NCBI RefSeq assembly: GCF_001443045.1
Contig: NZ_LKPJ01000008.1
Span: 75,300-139,299, forward strand
Direction of reading: 5' to 3'
Length of the DNA stretch: 64,000 bases
DNA from: Burkholderia ambifaria
Lineage (GTDB): Bacteria > Pseudomonadota > Gammaproteobacteria > Burkholderiales > Burkholderiaceae
Part shown: in pieces, positions 38,633-49,914 of the stretch
How the letters are laid out: every line of letters begins with the position of its first letter
Position numbering within the stretch: the first letter of the stretch is position 1
Position numbers and translations under genes: made by a program
The notes under the pieces: model-generated
What the model was told of the DNA's origin: nothing
Seen by the model: the letters and a program-made list of their open reading frames with translations, nothing else
The model's database searches: none

Positions 38633-39625
38633 GTGAAAGTCTTCCGCGGCCTGCCCAACGCCGAGAGCCGCGCGCCGTGCGCGCTGACGATCGGCAACTT
38701 CGACGGTGTCCATCGCGGCCACCAGGCACTGCTCGCGCGCGTGCGCGCGGCAGCGGACGCGCGCGGCCTGCCCGTGTGCGTGATGACCTTCGAGCCGCAC
38801 CCGCGCGAATTCTTCAATCCGGCCGGCGCGCCGCCGCGCATCGCGATGCTGCGCGACAAGCTGGAAGCGCTGCGCGACCACGGGGTCGACCGCGTCGTCG
38901 TCGAGCACTTCAACCACACGTTCGCGAGCCAGTCGCCGCAGGCGTTCGTCGAGCGCACGCTGGTCGGCGGGCTGCACACGCGCTGGATGATGGTCGGTGA
39001 CGATTTCTGCTACGGCGCGAAGCGCGCAGGCACCTTCGACACGCTGAAGGCGGCCGGCAAGCAGTACGGCTTCGAGGTCGAGCAGATGGGCACGGTCGCC
39101 GGCAGCGATGGCACGCGCATCTCGAGCTCGGGCGTACGCGCCGCGCTCGCCGCGGGCGATCTCGATGCGGCCGCGCAGGCGCTCGGCCACGGCTACGCGA
39201 TCAGCGGCCACGTCGCGCACGGGCTGAAACTCGGCCGCGACCTCGGCTTCCCGACCCTGAACCTGCCGATCGCGCACAAGCGGCCGGCGCTCGCGGGCAT
39301 CTTCGTCGTGCAGGTGCACGGCCTGGGCCCCGCCCCGCTGCCGGGCGTCGCGAGCCTCGGGCTGCGCCCGACCGTCGACGATTCCGGCCGCGTGCTGCTC
39401 GAAGTCCACCTGCTCGACTGGCACGGCGACGCGTACGGCAAGCTCATCCGCGTCGAATTCCTGAAGAAGCTGCGCGACGAAGCGAAGTTCGACGATCTCG
39501 AGGCGCTGTCGCGCGCGATCGCGCTGGACGTCGCGAATGCGCGCGCGTACTTCGTCGAGCGCGACCACGCGCCGGGCAGCCGCGCGACCGGCTTCTCGAC
39601 ATCGGCGACCGACCGAATTAGCTGA
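38633..39625 (+). CDS. ribF: Bifunctional riboflavin kinase/FAD synthetase
   Basis: A 330-residue RibF. The N-terminal nucleotidyltransferase domain has TIGNFDGVHRGHQAL (19-33) and SSSGVR; the C-terminal flavokinase has GRDLGFPTLNLP. It makes FMN and FAD. The start is GTG at 38633, and TATAAT at 38575-38580 is a good -10 without a clear -35. ileS follows 102 bases later, an order seen in many bacteria. No FMN riboswitch is visible. Confidence 0.94.
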   Translation: MKVFRGLPNAESRAPCALTIGNFDGVHRGHQALLARVRAAADARGLPVCVMTFEPHPREFFNPAGAPPRIAMLRDKLEALRDHGVDRVVVEHFNHTFASQSPQAFVERTLVGGLHTRWMMVGDDFCYGAKRAGTFDTLKAAGKQYGFEVEQMGTVAGSDGTRISSSGVRAALAAGDLDAAAQALGHGYAISGHVAHGLKLGRDLGFPTLNLPIAHKRPALAGIFVVQVHGLGPAPLPGVASLGLRPTVDDSGRVLLEVHLLDWHGDAYGKLIRVEFLKKLRDEAKFDDLEALSRAIALDVANARAYFVERDHAPGSRATGFSTSATDRIS

Positions 39626-39727
39626 TCCGGACGGCGGCGCCTGGCGCCGCACCCTCGCGCCGCCCACTCGCGCGCATCTCCGATTCACGACGCACGAGCG
39701 TCCCCCGATTTAGATAGCGATCCCATC

Positions 39728-42565
39728 ATGAGCAACAAGAAAGCCGATTCGAAACCGCAGGCCAAGTATCCGGTCAACCTGCTCGACACGCCGTTCCCGA
39801 TGCGCGGCGACCTACCCAAGCGCGAGCCGCAGTGGGTCAAGGAATGGGAAGAGCGCGGCATCTACGAGAAGATCCGCGCGGCCAGCGCAGGCCGGCCGAA
39901 GTTCATCCTGCACGACGGCCCGCCGTATGCGAACGGTGACATCCACCTCGGCCACGCGGTCAACAAGATCCTGAAGGACATCGTCGTCAAGTCGCGCAAC
40001 ATGGCCGGCTTCGACGCGCCGTACGTGCCCGGCTGGGATTGCCACGGGATGCCGATCGAGATCCAGATCGAGAAGCAGTTCGGCAAGTCGCTGCCGGCGG
40101 CCGAAGTGATGAGCAAGGCGCGCGCGTACGCCACCGAGCAGATCGAAAAGCAGAAGGTCGGCTTCAAGCGCCTCGGCGTGCTCGGCGACTGGGCGAATCC
40201 GTACAAGACGATGAACTTCGTCAACGAGGCGGAAGAGATCCGCGCGCTCGGCAAGATCATCGAGAAGGGCTACGTATATCGCGGGCTGAAGCCGGTGAAC
40301 TGGTGCTTCGACTGCGGCTCGGCGCTCGCCGAGGCGGAAGTCGAGTACAAGGACCGCACCGACCCGACGATCGACGTGATGTTCGCGTTCGCCGAACCGG
40401 AAAAGACCGCGCAGGCGTTCGGCCTGCCGACGCTGCCGCGCGCCGAGGGCGGCATTGTGATCTGGACCACCACGCCGTGGACGATCCCCGCCAACCAGGC
40501 GCTGAACCTCCATCCGGAAATCGTCTATGCGCTGGTCGACACCGAGCGCGGGCTGCTGATCATCGCGGAAGAGCGCGTCGAAGCCTGCATGGCCGACTTC
40601 AAGCTGAGCGGCCGCGTCGTCGCGACCGCGCCCGGCGTGAAGCTCGCGAACCTGCGCTTCCACCACCCGCTCGCGCCGGCCCACCCCGGCTACAAGCGCA
40701 CCGCGCCCGTGTACCTCGGCGACTACGTGACGACCGACACGGGTACCGGCGTCGTGCACTCGTCGCCTGCTTACGGTATCGAAGACTTCCAGTCGTGCAA
40801 GGCGCACGGGATGACCGATTCGGACTTCATCAACCCGGTGATGGGCGATGGCCGCTACATCGAATCGCTACCGCTGTTCGGCGGCCTGTCGATCTGGGAC
40901 GCGAACCCGAAGATCGTCGACGCGCTGAACGCCGCCGGCTCGCTGTTGCGCAGCGAGAAGTACACGCACAGCTACATGCACTGCTGGCGCCACAAGACGC
41001 CGATCATCTACCGCGCGACGTCGCAGTGGTTCGCCGGCATGGACGTGACGCCGCGCGACGGCGGCAAGACGCTGCGCGAAACGGCACTCGAAGGCGTCGA
41101 CGCGACCGCGTTCTACCCGTCGTGGGGCAAGCAGCGCCTGTTCAGCATGATCGCGAACCGTCCCGACTGGACGCTGTCGCGCCAGCGCCAGTGGGGCGTG
41201 CCGATGGCGTTCTTCGTGCACAAGGAAACCGGCGAGCTGCATCCGCGCACGCTCGAGCTGCTCGAGGAAGTCGCGAAGCGCGTCGAGCAGTCGGGCATCG
41301 AGGCGTGGCAGTCGCTCGACCCGCGCGAGCTGATCGGCGACGACGCGAACATGTACGAAAAGAACCGCGATACGCTCGACGTGTGGTTCGACTCGGGCAC
41401 GACGCACTGGCACGTGCTGCGCGGCTCGCACAAGGATCAGCTGCAGTTCCCGGCCGACCTGTACCTGGAAGGTTCGGACCAGCACCGCGGCTGGTTCCAC
41501 TCGTCGTTGCTGACGGCGTCGATGATCGACGGCCGCGCGCCGTACAAGGGCCTGCTCACGCACGGCTTCACGGTCGACGGCGAAGGCCGCAAGATGAGCA
41601 AGTCGCTCGGCAACGGCGTCGACCCGCATGAGGTCGCGAACCGCCTCGGCGCGGAAATCATCCGCCTTTGGATCGCGTCGACCGACTATTCGGGCGAGCT
41701 CGCGATCTCCGAGGAAATCCTGAAGCGCGTGACGGAAGGCTATCGCCGCATCCGCAACACGCTGCGCTTCCTGCTCGCGAATCTGTCGGACTTCGACTTC
41801 GCGCAGCACGCGGTGCCGGTTGAAGAATGGCTGGAGATCGACCGCTATGCGGTCGCGTTCTCGCAGCAACTGCAAACGGAACTGCTCGGCCACTACGAGA
41901 AGTATGAATTCCACCCGGTCGTCGCAAAGCTGCAGACGTACTGCTCGGAAGATCTCGGCGGCTTCTACCTCGACGTGCTGAAGGACCGCCTGTACACCAG
42001 CGCGGCCGATTCGCGCGCACGCCGCTCTGCGCAGACGGCGCTGTACCACCTGACGCACGGCCTGCTGCGTGTGCTCGCGCCGTTCCTGTCGTTCACCGCG
42101 GAAGAGGCGTGGAAGGTGTTCCAGCCGGCCAGCGACACGATCTTCACGGAAACGTACTACGCGTATCCGGAAGTCGCCGGCTCGGCCGCGCTGATCGAGA
42201 AGTGGGCGTTGCTGCGCGACGTGCGCGGCAACGTGACGAAGGCGCTCGAGGAAGCACGCACCGCGAACCGCATCGGCTCGTCGCTGCAGGCCGAAGTGGC
42301 CGTGCATGCGAGCGGCGCGCGCTACGACGCGCTCACGAGCCTCGGCGAAGACCTGAAGTTCGTGCTGATCACGTCGGCGGCGACGGTCGTGAAGGTCGAC
42401 GACGAAGCGCAGGAAAGCGTCGACGTCGCGGCGTCGATGTACCAGAAGTGCGAACGCTGCTGGCACTACCGCGAGGACGTCGGCGCGCATGCCGATCATC
42501 CGACGCTGTGCGGCCGCTGCTTCTCGAACCTGTTTGAAAACGGCGAAATCCGGAGCGCTGCTTGA
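39728..42565 (+). CDS. ileS: Isoleucyl-tRNA synthetase
   Basis: A 945-residue class Ia synthetase with HLGH (73-76, the HIGH motif) and KMSKS at 622-626. It has a CP1 editing domain between them and a C-terminal zinc finger ([10 protein letters not shown] ... CGRC). This is the bacterial IleS-1 type rather than the mupirocin-resistant eukaryote-like type. Its stop overlaps the region of the lspA start. Confidence 0.97.
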   Translation: MSNKKADSKPQAKYPVNLLDTPFPMRGDLPKREPQWVKEWEERGIYEKIRAASAGRPKFILHDGPPYANGDIHLGHAVNKILKDIVVKSRNMAGFDAPYVPGWDCHGMPIEIQIEKQFGKSLPAAEVMSKARAYATEQIEKQKVGFKRLGVLGDWANPYKTMNFVNEAEEIRALGKIIEKGYVYRGLKPVNWCFDCGSALAEAEVEYKDRTDPTIDVMFAFAEPEKTAQAFGLPTLPRAEGGIVIWTTTPWTIPANQALNLHPEIVYALVDTERGLLIIAEERVEACMADFKLSGRVVATAPGVKLANLRFHHPLAPAHPGYKRTAPVYLGDYVTTDTGTGVVHSSPAYGIEDFQSCKAHGMTDSDFINPVMGDGRYIESLPLFGGLSIWDANPKIVDALNAAGSLLRSEKYTHSYMHCWRHKTPIIYRATSQWFAGMDVTPRDGGKTLRETALEGVDATAFYPSWGKQRLFSMIANRPDWTLSRQRQWGVPMAFFVHKETGELHPRTLELLEEVAKRVEQSGIEAWQSLDPRELIGDDANMYEKNRDTLDVWFDSGTTHWHVLRGSHKDQLQFPADLYLEGSDQHRGWFHSSLLTASMIDGRAPYKGLLTHGFTVDGEGRKMSKSLGNGVDPHEVANRLGAEIIRLWIASTDYSGELAISEEILKRVTEGYRRIRNTLRFLLANLSDFDFAQHAVPVEEWLEIDRYAVAFSQQLQTELLGHYEKYEFHPVVAKLQTYCSEDLGGFYLDVLKDRLYTSAADSRARRSAQTALYHLTHGLLRVLAPFLSFTAEEAWKVFQPASDTIFTETYYAYPEVAGSAALIEKWALLRDVRGNVTKALEEARTANRIGSSLQAEVAVHASGARYDALTSLGEDLKFVLITSAATVVKVDDEAQESVDVAASMYQKCERCWHYREDVGAHADHPTLCGRCFSNLFENGEIRSAA

Positions 42566-42567
42566 AT

Positions 42568-43068
42568 ATGGCGAAAACTGTGTCGAAGCCGGCCAGCGGC
42601 GCGCTCGCGCCCTGGCTCGGCATTTCGCTGATCGTGATCCTGTTCGACCAGTTGTCGAAGATCGCGATCCTGAAAACGTTCGCGTATGGCGCGCAGCATG
42701 CGCTGACCTCGTTCTTCAACCTCGTGCTGGTGTACAACCGCGGCGCCGCGTTCGGCTTCCTGTCGACCGCAGGCGGCTGGCAGCGCTGGGCGTTCACCGC
42801 GCTCGGCATCGGCGCGACGCTCGTGATCTGCTTCCTGCTGAAGCGTCACGGCCAGCAGCGGCTGTTCAGCCTGTCGCTCGCGCTAATCCTCGGCGGCGCG
42901 CTCGGCAACGTGATCGACCGGCTGATCTACGGTCACGTGATCGACTTTCTCGATTTCCACCTCGGCGCCTGGCACTTCCCGGCGTTCAATCTCGCCGATT
43001 CCGCGATCACGGTCGGCGCGGTGCTGCTGATCTACGACGAACTGCGTCGCGTGCGCGGCTCGCGCTGA
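42568..43068 (+). CDS. lspA: Lipoprotein signal peptidase
   Basis: A 166-residue signal peptidase II with four predicted helices. The catalytic aspartates correspond to Asp126 (GHVIDFLD) and Asp144 ([10 protein letters not shown]). YNRGAAFGF and GNVIDRL are also conserved. The ATG at 42568 follows the ileS stop by 2 bases. A TTG at 42562, overlapping the stop as TTGA and 6 bases from GGAG, is an alternative start. Confidence 0.94.
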   Translation: MAKTVSKPASGALAPWLGISLIVILFDQLSKIAILKTFAYGAQHALTSFFNLVLVYNRGAAFGFLSTAGGWQRWAFTALGIGATLVICFLLKRHGQQRLFSLSLALILGGALGNVIDRLIYGHVIDFLDFHLGAWHFPAFNLADSAITVGAVLLIYDELRRVRGSR

Positions 43069-43135
43069 GCGCGCATACTCGGTGTCGACGGCCGGCTTCT
43101 CGCCGGCCGTTCCGTTTGACCCCTGGAGACCTGAG

Positions 43136-44347
43136 TTGGCACACGCAGAACTCGCTGGAAAACACCTCGTTCTCGGCCTGACGGGCGGCATCGCCTGCTA
43201 CAAGATCGCCGAGCTCACCCGGCTGCTGACGAAGGCAGGCGCGACCGTGCAGGTCGCGATGACCGAAGCCGCCACGCAGTTCATCACGCCCGTCACGATG
43301 CAGGCATTGTCCGGCCGGCCCGTCTACACGAGCCAGTGGGACACGCGCATCGACAACAACATGGCGCACATCGACCTGTCGCGCGAAGCCGACGCGATCG
43401 TGATCGCGCCCGCGTCGACGGATTTCCTCGCGAAGCTCGCACACGGGTTCGCGGACGACCTGCTGTCGACGCTGTGCGTCGCGCGCGACTGTCCGCTGCT
43501 CGTCGTGCCCGCGATGAACCGGCAGATGTGGCAGAACCCGGCCACGCAACGCAATGCCGCGCAACTGCGCGCCGACGGCGTGTCGGTGCTCGGCCCCGAT
43601 TCGGGCGCGCAGGCCTGCGGCGAAGTCGGCGACGGTCGCATGCTCGAACCCGAGGCGATCTATGAAGCGATCGTCGCGCACTTCGCGCCGAAGGTGCTCG
43701 CGCACCGACGCGTCTTGATCACGGCCGGCCCGACGTTCGAGCCGCTCGATCCGGTGCGCGGCCTGACGAACCGCTCGAGCGGCAAGATGGGCTTCGCGCT
43801 TGCGCGCGCCGCGCAGCAGGCCGGCGCGGACGTGCACCTCGTCGCGGGGCCGGTCGCACTCGACACGCCGTGGGGCGTGTACCGCCAGGACGTGCAGACT
43901 GCCCAGCAGATGTACGACGCGGTCATGCAGGCGGTATCCGACGCGGACATCTTCATCGCGGTGGCCGCGGTCGCCGACTGGCGCGTCGACCAGCCCGCCG
44001 AGCACAAGATGAAGAAGGCGGCCGACCGCAAGATGCCGGCGCTCGCGTTCGTCGAAAACCCGGACATCCTCGCGTCGGTCGCGGCACTGCCCGATCCGCC
44101 GTTCTGCGTCGGCTTCGCGGCCGAAAGCGGCGACCTCGACGTGCACGGCGACGAGAAGCGCAAGCGCAAGAACGTGCCGCTCCTGGTCGGCAACCTCGGC
44201 CCGCTGACGTTCGGCCGCGACGACAACGAAGTCGTGCTGTTCGAGGCAGCCGGCCTCACACGCCTGCCGCGCGCGCCGAAGGACGAGCTCGCGCACGCGC
44301 TCGTCGCCGAAATCGCGAAGCGCCTGCCCGACAACCGCCTGATCTGA
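43136..44347 (+). CDS. coaBC: Bifunctional PPC decarboxylase/PPC synthase
   Basis: A 403-residue coenzyme A biosynthesis enzyme. The N-terminal flavin-dependent decarboxylase has [11 protein letters not shown], the PAMNRQMW motif and the CGEVGDGRM flap cysteine. The C-terminal CTP-dependent synthetase begins [18 protein letters not shown] and has NKxD-type FVENPDI. The start is TTG at 43136, 6 bases after GGAGA; this fits the family N-terminus [15 protein letters not shown]. dut follows after 55 bases. Confidence 0.93.
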   Translation: MAHAELAGKHLVLGLTGGIACYKIAELTRLLTKAGATVQVAMTEAATQFITPVTMQALSGRPVYTSQWDTRIDNNMAHIDLSREADAIVIAPASTDFLAKLAHGFADDLLSTLCVARDCPLLVVPAMNRQMWQNPATQRNAAQLRADGVSVLGPDSGAQACGEVGDGRMLEPEAIYEAIVAHFAPKVLAHRRVLITAGPTFEPLDPVRGLTNRSSGKMGFALARAAQQAGADVHLVAGPVALDTPWGVYRQDVQTAQQMYDAVMQAVSDADIFIAVAAVADWRVDQPAEHKMKKAADRKMPALAFVENPDILASVAALPDPPFCVGFAAESGDLDVHGDEKRKRKNVPLLVGNLGPLTFGRDDNEVVLFEAAGLTRLPRAPKDELAHALVAEIAKRLPDNRLI

Positions 44348-44402
44348 TCCCCTGCGCGGCGGCACGCGCTGCCGCGCCCTTCCCGACCGATTCGACGACC
44401 GC

Positions 44403-44849
44403 ATGAAACTCGACCTGAAGATTCTCGACGCGCGCATGCGCGACTACCTGCCCGCCTACGCCACCACTGGCAGCGCGGGCCTCGACCTGCGCGCGTGCCT
44501 CGACGCCCCTGTCACGCTGCAGCCAGGCGAAACGACGCTGGTGCCGACCGGCCTCGCGATCCATCTCGCGGATCCCGGCTACGCGGCGCTGATCCTGCCG
44601 CGCTCGGGCCTCGGCCACAAGCACGGGATCGTGCTTGGCAACCTCGTCGGCCTGATCGACTCCGACTACCAGGGCCAGCTGATGGTGTCGACGTGGAACC
44701 GCGGCCAGACCGAGTTCGTGCTGAACCCGTTCGAGCGGCTCGCGCAACTCGTGATCGTGCCGGTCGTGCAGGCGCAGTTCAACATCGTCGACGACTTCGC
44801 GCAGAGCGATCGCGGCGAGGGCGGCTTCGGCAGCACCGGCCGTCACTGA
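44403..44849 (+). CDS. dut: dUTP pyrophosphatase
   Basis: A 148-residue trimeric dUTPase with all five family motifs: [39 protein letters not shown] and the C-terminal [12 protein letters not shown]. Prevents uracil incorporation and supplies dUMP. The coaBC-dut pair is conserved. Confidence 0.97.
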   Translation: MKLDLKILDARMRDYLPAYATTGSAGLDLRACLDAPVTLQPGETTLVPTGLAIHLADPGYAALILPRSGLGHKHGIVLGNLVGLIDSDYQGQLMVSTWNRGQTEFVLNPFERLAQLVIVPVVQAQFNIVDDFAQSDRGEGGFGSTGRH

Positions 44850-44861
44850 ACGGCGCAATAC

Positions 44862-44892
44862 AAAAAGGGGCCTCGCGGCCCCTTTCCTTTTT
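44862..44892. terminator. Bidirectional terminator after dut
   Basis: AAAGGGGCC (44864-44872), loop TCGC and GGCCCCTTT (44877-44885), with A-run left and T-rich run right. It also serves the convergent gene ending at 44903. Confidence 0.88.
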
Positions 44893-44902
44893 AGGCTTCC
44901 GG

Positions 44903-45673
44903 TCACCGATCGGCCGTCTGCACGATCCGCGCGGGCACCAGCTCGCGTCGCCGCGCCTGCGCAACGCCGGCGTAGACCACCATCGCGACCAGCACCCCCA
45001 GCAGCACCGCCGACGAGCCGACCGTGCCGAGCGCGAGTCCGCCCTTGTCGACCGGCTTCGTCAGCAGGTCGCCGACCGTCGCCCCGAACGGGCGCGTGAG
45101 CACGAACGCGGCCCAGAACAGCAGCACGCCCGAGATCCGCGTGAAATAGTGCGCCAGCACGATCACCGCGAGCAACCCGCCGATCAGCAGCGCGCCGCCG
45201 CCGAAGCCTAGGCCCGAGCTGTCCGCGAGGAAATCGCCGAGCGCGGTGCCGAGCGTGTTCGAGAACAGGATCGCGATCCAGTACAGCAGCTCGACCTTGC
45301 GCGTGCGGATCAGGTCGACCGACAGCGATTCGCCGCTCAGGCGCCACACCGCGAAGATCGCCAGCAGGATCGCGACCAGGATAGACGCGCCGGCCGCATA
45401 GCCGAGGCCGAGCGTGCGGTCCATGAAATCGGACATCGTCGTGCCGGCCGTACTGGTCGCAACGATCACGGCCCAGTAGATGGCCGGGCGATAGCCGGTC
45501 GTCCTGAGCTGCGCACCGAGCGTGACGAGAAAGAAACCGAACAGCAGGATCGAGCTCACCGCGTAGCCGACGTTCAGCGTCATCGATAGCAGGTCGCCGC
45601 CGGTTTCGCCGAGCGTCGTCGCGCAGATCTTCATGATCCAGAATGCGAGCGTGATCTGAGGAAGCTTGTTCAT
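44903..45673 (-). CDS. COG4705-type polytopic membrane protein
   Basis: A 256-residue protein with about eight predicted helices, similar in style to the uncharacterised COG4705 group. A motif with a helix-breaking Gly and an acidic residue occurs four times: ATTLGETGGDLL (residues 18-29), TSTAGTTMSDFM (73-84), SNTLGTALGDFL (138-149) and TRPFGATVGDLL (193-204). This suggests fourfold internal repetition around a charged core, perhaps a transport path. The start at 45673 has AAGGGG 6 bases upstream. Function unknown. Confidence 0.75.
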   Translation of the reverse strand: MNKLPQITLAFWIMKICATTLGETGGDLLSMTLNVGYAVSSILLFGFFLVTLGAQLRTTGYRPAIYWAVIVATSTAGTTMSDFMDRTLGLGYAAGASILVAILLAIFAVWRLSGESLSVDLIRTRKVELLYWIAILFSNTLGTALGDFLADSSGLGFGGGALLIGGLLAVIVLAHYFTRISGVLLFWAAFVLTRPFGATVGDLLTKPVDKGGLALGTVGSSAVLLGVLVAMVVYAGVAQARRRELVPARIVQTADR

Positions 45674-45753
45674 TCGAACCCCTTTTGCAGATGGCGACGG
45701 GCTGGCGTGTGCCAACCCGTATCGCGGACAGGTTCGAATGTAGCCGCCGCCGG

Positions 45754-45770
45754 CTTAACGGAACCTTAGC
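45754..45770. promoter_or_regulatory. OmpR/PmrA-like direct repeat upstream of the COG4705-type gene
   Basis: CTTAAC, five bases, CTTAGC. The 11-base period and sequence resemble the PmrA/QseB-type box (CTTAA-N5-CTTAA). It lies about 80 bases upstream of the start at 45673. Inference only. Confidence 0.35.
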
Positions 45771-45819
45771 GGCCTTGCACCGCGTCGCCGCGCGCTTGCG
45801 CACGGCGCGCGCTCATGCG

Positions 45820-47226
45820 TCAACGCGCGTGCTGGTGCCGGTAGTGCAGCGCGTACGCGAGCGTCAGCAGCACGGCAAACACGACGCCGACCACCATCGT
45901 CATCCGGAATTCGCGCGTGAACGCGGTCGTGAGCAGAATCGCGCCGACGAGCCCCGCACCGAGCAGGCTGCCGAACGGGTGTCCCCACATCCGGAAGGCG
46001 AGCGCCGGGCCGCGATATCGCGCGCGAAAGCGCAGGTGCGTGACGAAGATCATCAGCCACGTGAACAGCGCGCCGAACATCGCGATCGCCATCATCACGG
46101 TGAATGCCGTGTCGGGCGACAGCGCGACCAGCACGGTCGCGACCGCGACGCCGCTCGTCGAGATCCACAGCGCCGCACGCGGTACGCCGTTGTTGCCGAG
46201 CCGGCCGAACACCGCCGGCGCGAGCCGCGCGCGCGACAGGCTGAACATCATCCGCGTCGTCACGTAGAGCTGGCTGTTCATCGCCGACAGCGCCGCGATC
46301 AGCAGCACGAAGTTGATCACGCCGGCCGCATACGGCACGTGCGTCGCGGCCATCACCTTCACGAACGGGCTTTCGTCCGTGCCGGCCTGCGTCCAGGGCA
46401 CGATCGCGAGCATCAGCGACAGCGTCAGCAGGTAGAACAGCACGAGCCGGAACACCGTCGAGCGGAATGCACGCGTGACCGCGTGCTGCGGATCGCGCGC
46501 TTCGCCCGCCGCGATCGCGACCGCCTCGATACTCATGTAGCTGAAGATCGCGACGATCACCGCGACCCAGGTACCCCACGGCCCCTTCGGCATGAAGCCG
46601 CCGTGCGCGGTGTAGTTCGCGAAGCCGATGCCCGAAGCCGGCGGTGCCGACCACACGAGATACGCGCCGAGCACGATGAACACGACGATCGCCGCGATCT
46701 TCAACAGCGAGAACGCATATTCGACCGAACCGTACAGCGTGACGCTCGCGAGGTTCACCGCGATCAGCAGCGCGGAAAAGCCAATCACCCAGTACCAGCC
46801 GGGTACGGCCGGGAACCAGTACTTCATGAACACGGCGATCGCGCTGATCTCGGTGCCGATCGCGAACACGACGGCGAACCAGTACGCATAGCGCACGAGA
46901 AAGCCCGCGAGCGGGCCGACGTAGTGCTCGGCATACGCGCCGAACGAACCGGCCGTCGGATGCGCGACCGTCATTTCCGCAAGCGCGCCCATCAGCAGCA
47001 GCGCGATCAGCGCGCCGATCGCATACGAGACCAGCACGCTCGGGCCCGCGAGCCCGATCGCGAATCCGCTGCCGAGGAACAGCCCCGTGCCGATCGCGCC
47101 GCCGATCGCGATCATCGCCATCTGCCCCGACGTCAGCGCATGGCGCAAACCCTGTTCGCGCGCGACGATGCTGTCGAACGACCGTTGTTGTTGTGTCACT
47201 GCGTTGCTACTCCCCTGCACCACCAT
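45820..47226 (-). CDS. APC-family amino acid permease
   Basis: A 468-residue permease with about 12 helices of the APC/AAT type. It begins IAIGGAIGTGLFLGSGFAI (helix 1, substrate-binding unwound Gly segment) and has the AEMTVAHPTAGSFGAYAE signature of the GABA/proline/aromatic permease subgroup. The substrate is not defined by sequence. An alternative start is GTG at 47199 (VTQQQRS), which has GGGGAG upstream; the first ATG at 47226 lacks a good site. Confidence 0.88.
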   Translation of the reverse strand: MVVQGSSNAVTQQQRSFDSIVAREQGLRHALTSGQMAMIAIGGAIGTGLFLGSGFAIGLAGPSVLVSYAIGALIALLLMGALAEMTVAHPTAGSFGAYAEHYVGPLAGFLVRYAYWFAVVFAIGTEISAIAVFMKYWFPAVPGWYWVIGFSALLIAVNLASVTLYGSVEYAFSLLKIAAIVVFIVLGAYLVWSAPPASGIGFANYTAHGGFMPKGPWGTWVAVIVAIFSYMSIEAVAIAAGEARDPQHAVTRAFRSTVFRLVLFYLLTLSLMLAIVPWTQAGTDESPFVKVMAATHVPYAAGVINFVLLIAALSAMNSQLYVTTRMMFSLSRARLAPAVFGRLGNNGVPRAALWISTSGVAVATVLVALSPDTAFTVMMAIAMFGALFTWLMIFVTHLRFRARYRGPALAFRMWGHPFGSLLGAGLVGAILLTTAFTREFRMTMVVGVVFAVLLTLAYALHYRHQHAR

Positions 47227-47252
47227 TGCGCCACCGGCGCCAGATAAAACGA

Positions 47253-47280
47253 AACGGCGCGGAGAACTTCCCGCGCCGTT
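47253..47280 (-). terminator. Terminator after clpA
   Basis: AACGGCGCGG (47253-47262) pairs with CCGCGCCGTT (47271-47280). The minus strand continues TTTCGTTTT. It lies between clpA and the downstream permease gene. Confidence 0.75.
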
Positions 47281-47302
47281 CGCATGAACAACGAATTATC
47301 GC

Positions 47303-49603
47303 TTACTCGACTTCGACCGTCTCTTCGTTCGGCTTGTGCGGCGGATTCGCCAGCTTGTCGAACGACAACTGCACCTTGTCGTTTTCGTCGACGTCGACCG
47401 TCACATGCCCGCCGTTGACGAGCTTGCCGAACAGCAGTTCGTCGGCCAGCGCTCGGCGGATCGTGTCCTGGATCAGCCGCTGCATCGGCCGCGCCCCCAT
47501 CAGCGGGTCGAAGCCGTGCTTCGCGAGATGCTTGCGCAACGCGTCGGTAAAGAGCGCGTCGACCTTCTTCTCGTGCAGCTGCTCCTCGAGCTGGATCAGG
47601 AACTTGTCGACCACGCGCATGATGATTTCCTCATCGAGCGAGCGGAAGCTGATGATCGAATCCAGGCGGTTGCGGAACTCCGGCGTGAACAGGCGCTTGA
47701 TGTCGGTCATCTCGTCGCCCGTCTCGCGGCGCGTCGTGAAGCCGATCGTCGCCTTCTGCATCGACTCGGCGCCCGCGTTCGTCGTCATGATGATGATGAC
47801 GTTGCGGAAATCCGCCTTGCGGCCGTTGTTGTCGGTCAGCGTGCCGTGATCCATCACCTGCAGCAGCACGTTGAAGATGTCCGGGTGCGCCTTCTCGATT
47901 TCGTCCAGCAGCAGCACGCAATGCGGCTTCTTCGTGACGGCTTCGGTCAACAAGCCGCCCTGATCGAACCCGACGTAGCCCGGCGGCGCGCCGATCAGGC
48001 GGCTCACCGCGTGACGCTCCATGTATTCCGACATGTCGAAGCGGATCAGCTCGATACCGAGCGTGAACGCGAGCTGGCGCGCCACTTCGGTCTTGCCGAC
48101 GCCCGTCGGGCCGGAGAACAGGAACGCGCCGATCGGCTTGTCCATCTTGCCGAGGCCCGCGCGCGCCATCTTGATCGACGCGGCGAGCGCGTCGATGGCC
48201 GGATCCTGGCCGAACACGACGCTCTTCAGGTCGCGATCGAGCGTCTGCAGCTTGCTGCGATCGTCCTGCGACACGCTCTGCGCCGGCACGCGCGCGATCT
48301 TCGAGATGATTTCCTCGATCTCGCTCTTGCCGATCGTCTTTTTCTGCTTCGACTTCGGCAGGATGCGCTGCGCGGCGCCGGCTTCGTCGATCACGTCGAT
48401 CGCCTTGTCCGGCAAATGACGGTCGGTGATGAAGCGCGCCGACAGTTCGGCCGCGGCCGACAGGGCGCCCGACGAATACTTGACGCCGTGATGCTCCTCG
48501 AAGCGCGACTTCAGCCCGCGCAGGATCGCGACCGTCTGCTCGACCGTCGGCTCCGTCACGTCGACCTTCTGGAAGCGCCGTGACAGGGCCGCATCCTTCT
48601 CGAAGATGCCACGATACTCGGTGAACGTGGTCGCGCCGATGCACTTGAGCGTGCCCGACGACAGCGCCGGCTTCAGCAGGTTCGACGCGTCGAGCGTGCC
48701 GCCCGATGCGGCGCCCGCGCCGATCAGCGTATGGATCTCGTCGATGAACAAGATCGCGTGCGGACGCTCCTTCAGTTCCTTCAGCACCGTCTTCAGCCGC
48801 TGCTCGAAGTCGCCGCGATACTTGGTGCCCGCAAGCAGCGCGCCCATGTCGAGCGAATACACCTGCGCGTTGGCGAGGATGTCCGGCACTTCGCCGCGCG
48901 TGATGCGATAGGCGAGGCCTTCCGCGATCGCGGTCTTGCCGACACCGGCTTCACCGACGAGCAGCGGATTGTTCTTGCGGCGGCGGCACAGCACCTGCAC
49001 GACGCGCTCGACCTCCGGCTCGCGCCCGATCAGCGGATCGATGCGGCCATCCTTCGCCATCTGGTTCAGGTTCTGCGTGAACTGTGCGAGCGGGGTTTCC
49101 TTCTGCGCGTTCGCGTCCTCGCTTTCCGCATTCGCGTCGGTCGACTTCGCGGCTTCGCCGCCGTTCGTCTTCGCGATGCCGTGCGAAATGAAGTTCACGA
49201 CGTCCAGGCGCGTGACGCCCTGCTGCTGCAGGTAATAGACGGCATGCGAATCCTTCTCGCCGAAGATCGCGACCAGCACGTTCGCGCCGGTGACTTCCTT
49301 CTTGCCGTTCGACGTCGACTGGACGTGCATGATCGCGCGCTGGATCACGCGCTGGAAACCGAGCGTCGGCTGGGTATCGACATCGTCGGTGCCCGGGACG
49401 GTAGGTGTGTTGTCGTGGATGAAATTGCGCAGGTTCTGACGCAAGTCCTCGATGTTGGCCGCACACGCGCGCAACACCTCGGCTGCCGTCGGATTATCCA
49501 GCAGGGCCAGCAGCAGATGCTCGACCGTAATGAACTCATGGCGCGCCTGGCGTGCTTCCATGAACGCCATGTGCAGGCTGACTTCCAATTCCTGGGCAAT
49601 CAT
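47303..49603 (-). CDS. clpA: ATP-dependent Clp protease ATPase subunit ClpA
   Basis: A 766-residue Hsp100 unfoldase. The N-domain binds ClpS and substrates; the two AAA+ modules have Walker A GEAGVGKT (217-224) and GPTGVGKT (about 497-504). An acidic/Ala linker covers about 150-170. It lacks the ClpB middle coiled coil. Works with ClpP, which is not in this window. The ATG at 49603 has GGAGG upstream and overlaps the clpS stop (ATGA). Confidence 0.96.
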   Translation of the reverse strand: MIAQELEVSLHMAFMEARQARHEFITVEHLLLALLDNPTAAEVLRACAANIEDLRQNLRNFIHDNTPTVPGTDDVDTQPTLGFQRVIQRAIMHVQSTSNGKKEVTGANVLVAIFGEKDSHAVYYLQQQGVTRLDVVNFISHGIAKTNGGEAAKSTDANAESEDANAQKETPLAQFTQNLNQMAKDGRIDPLIGREPEVERVVQVLCRRRKNNPLLVGEAGVGKTAIAEGLAYRITRGEVPDILANAQVYSLDMGALLAGTKYRGDFEQRLKTVLKELKERPHAILFIDEIHTLIGAGAASGGTLDASNLLKPALSSGTLKCIGATTFTEYRGIFEKDAALSRRFQKVDVTEPTVEQTVAILRGLKSRFEEHHGVKYSSGALSAAAELSARFITDRHLPDKAIDVIDEAGAAQRILPKSKQKKTIGKSEIEEIISKIARVPAQSVSQDDRSKLQTLDRDLKSVVFGQDPAIDALAASIKMARAGLGKMDKPIGAFLFSGPTGVGKTEVARQLAFTLGIELIRFDMSEYMERHAVSRLIGAPPGYVGFDQGGLLTEAVTKKPHCVLLLDEIEKAHPDIFNVLLQVMDHGTLTDNNGRKADFRNVIIIMTTNAGAESMQKATIGFTTRRETGDEMTDIKRLFTPEFRNRLDSIISFRSLDEEIIMRVVDKFLIQLEEQLHEKKVDALFTDALRKHLAKHGFDPLMGARPMQRLIQDTIRRALADELLFGKLVNGGHVTVDVDENDKVQLSFDKLANPPHKPNEETVEVE

Positions 49604-49914
49604 GCTTCCTCCATCACGCACTGCAGCGGATGCCCGGCCTGCCGCGCATGGGTAACGACTTGCTCAACCTTGGTCGACGCGATGTCCCGCGTATAGACCC
49701 CACAAACCCCTCGCCCTTCGCGATGGACCTTCAGCATGATCTGCGTGGCCGTCTCGCGATCCTTCTTGAAATACTCCTGTACGACCATCACGACGAACTC
49801 CATCGGCGTGAAGTCGTCGTTCAGCAGCACCACCTTGTACATCGAAGGCGGCTTGAGCTTCTGCTGCTTGCGTTCCAGGACGGTGCTGTCCTGCTTGTCC
49901 GGGATAATCGCCAT
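49600..49914 (-). CDS. clpS: ClpA adaptor protein ClpS
   Basis: A 104-residue N-recognin adaptor delivering N-end-rule substrates to ClpAP. Conserved segments are [17 protein letters not shown] (substrate pocket) and the [18 protein letters not shown] region. It is translationally coupled to clpA by a 4-base overlap. The upstream leader contains a strong hairpin. Confidence 0.95.
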   Translation of the reverse strand: MAIIPDKQDSTVLERKQQKLKPPSMYKVVLLNDDFTPMEFVVMVVQEYFKKDRETATQIMLKVHREGRGVCGVYTRDIASTKVEQVVTHARQAGHPLQCVMEEA

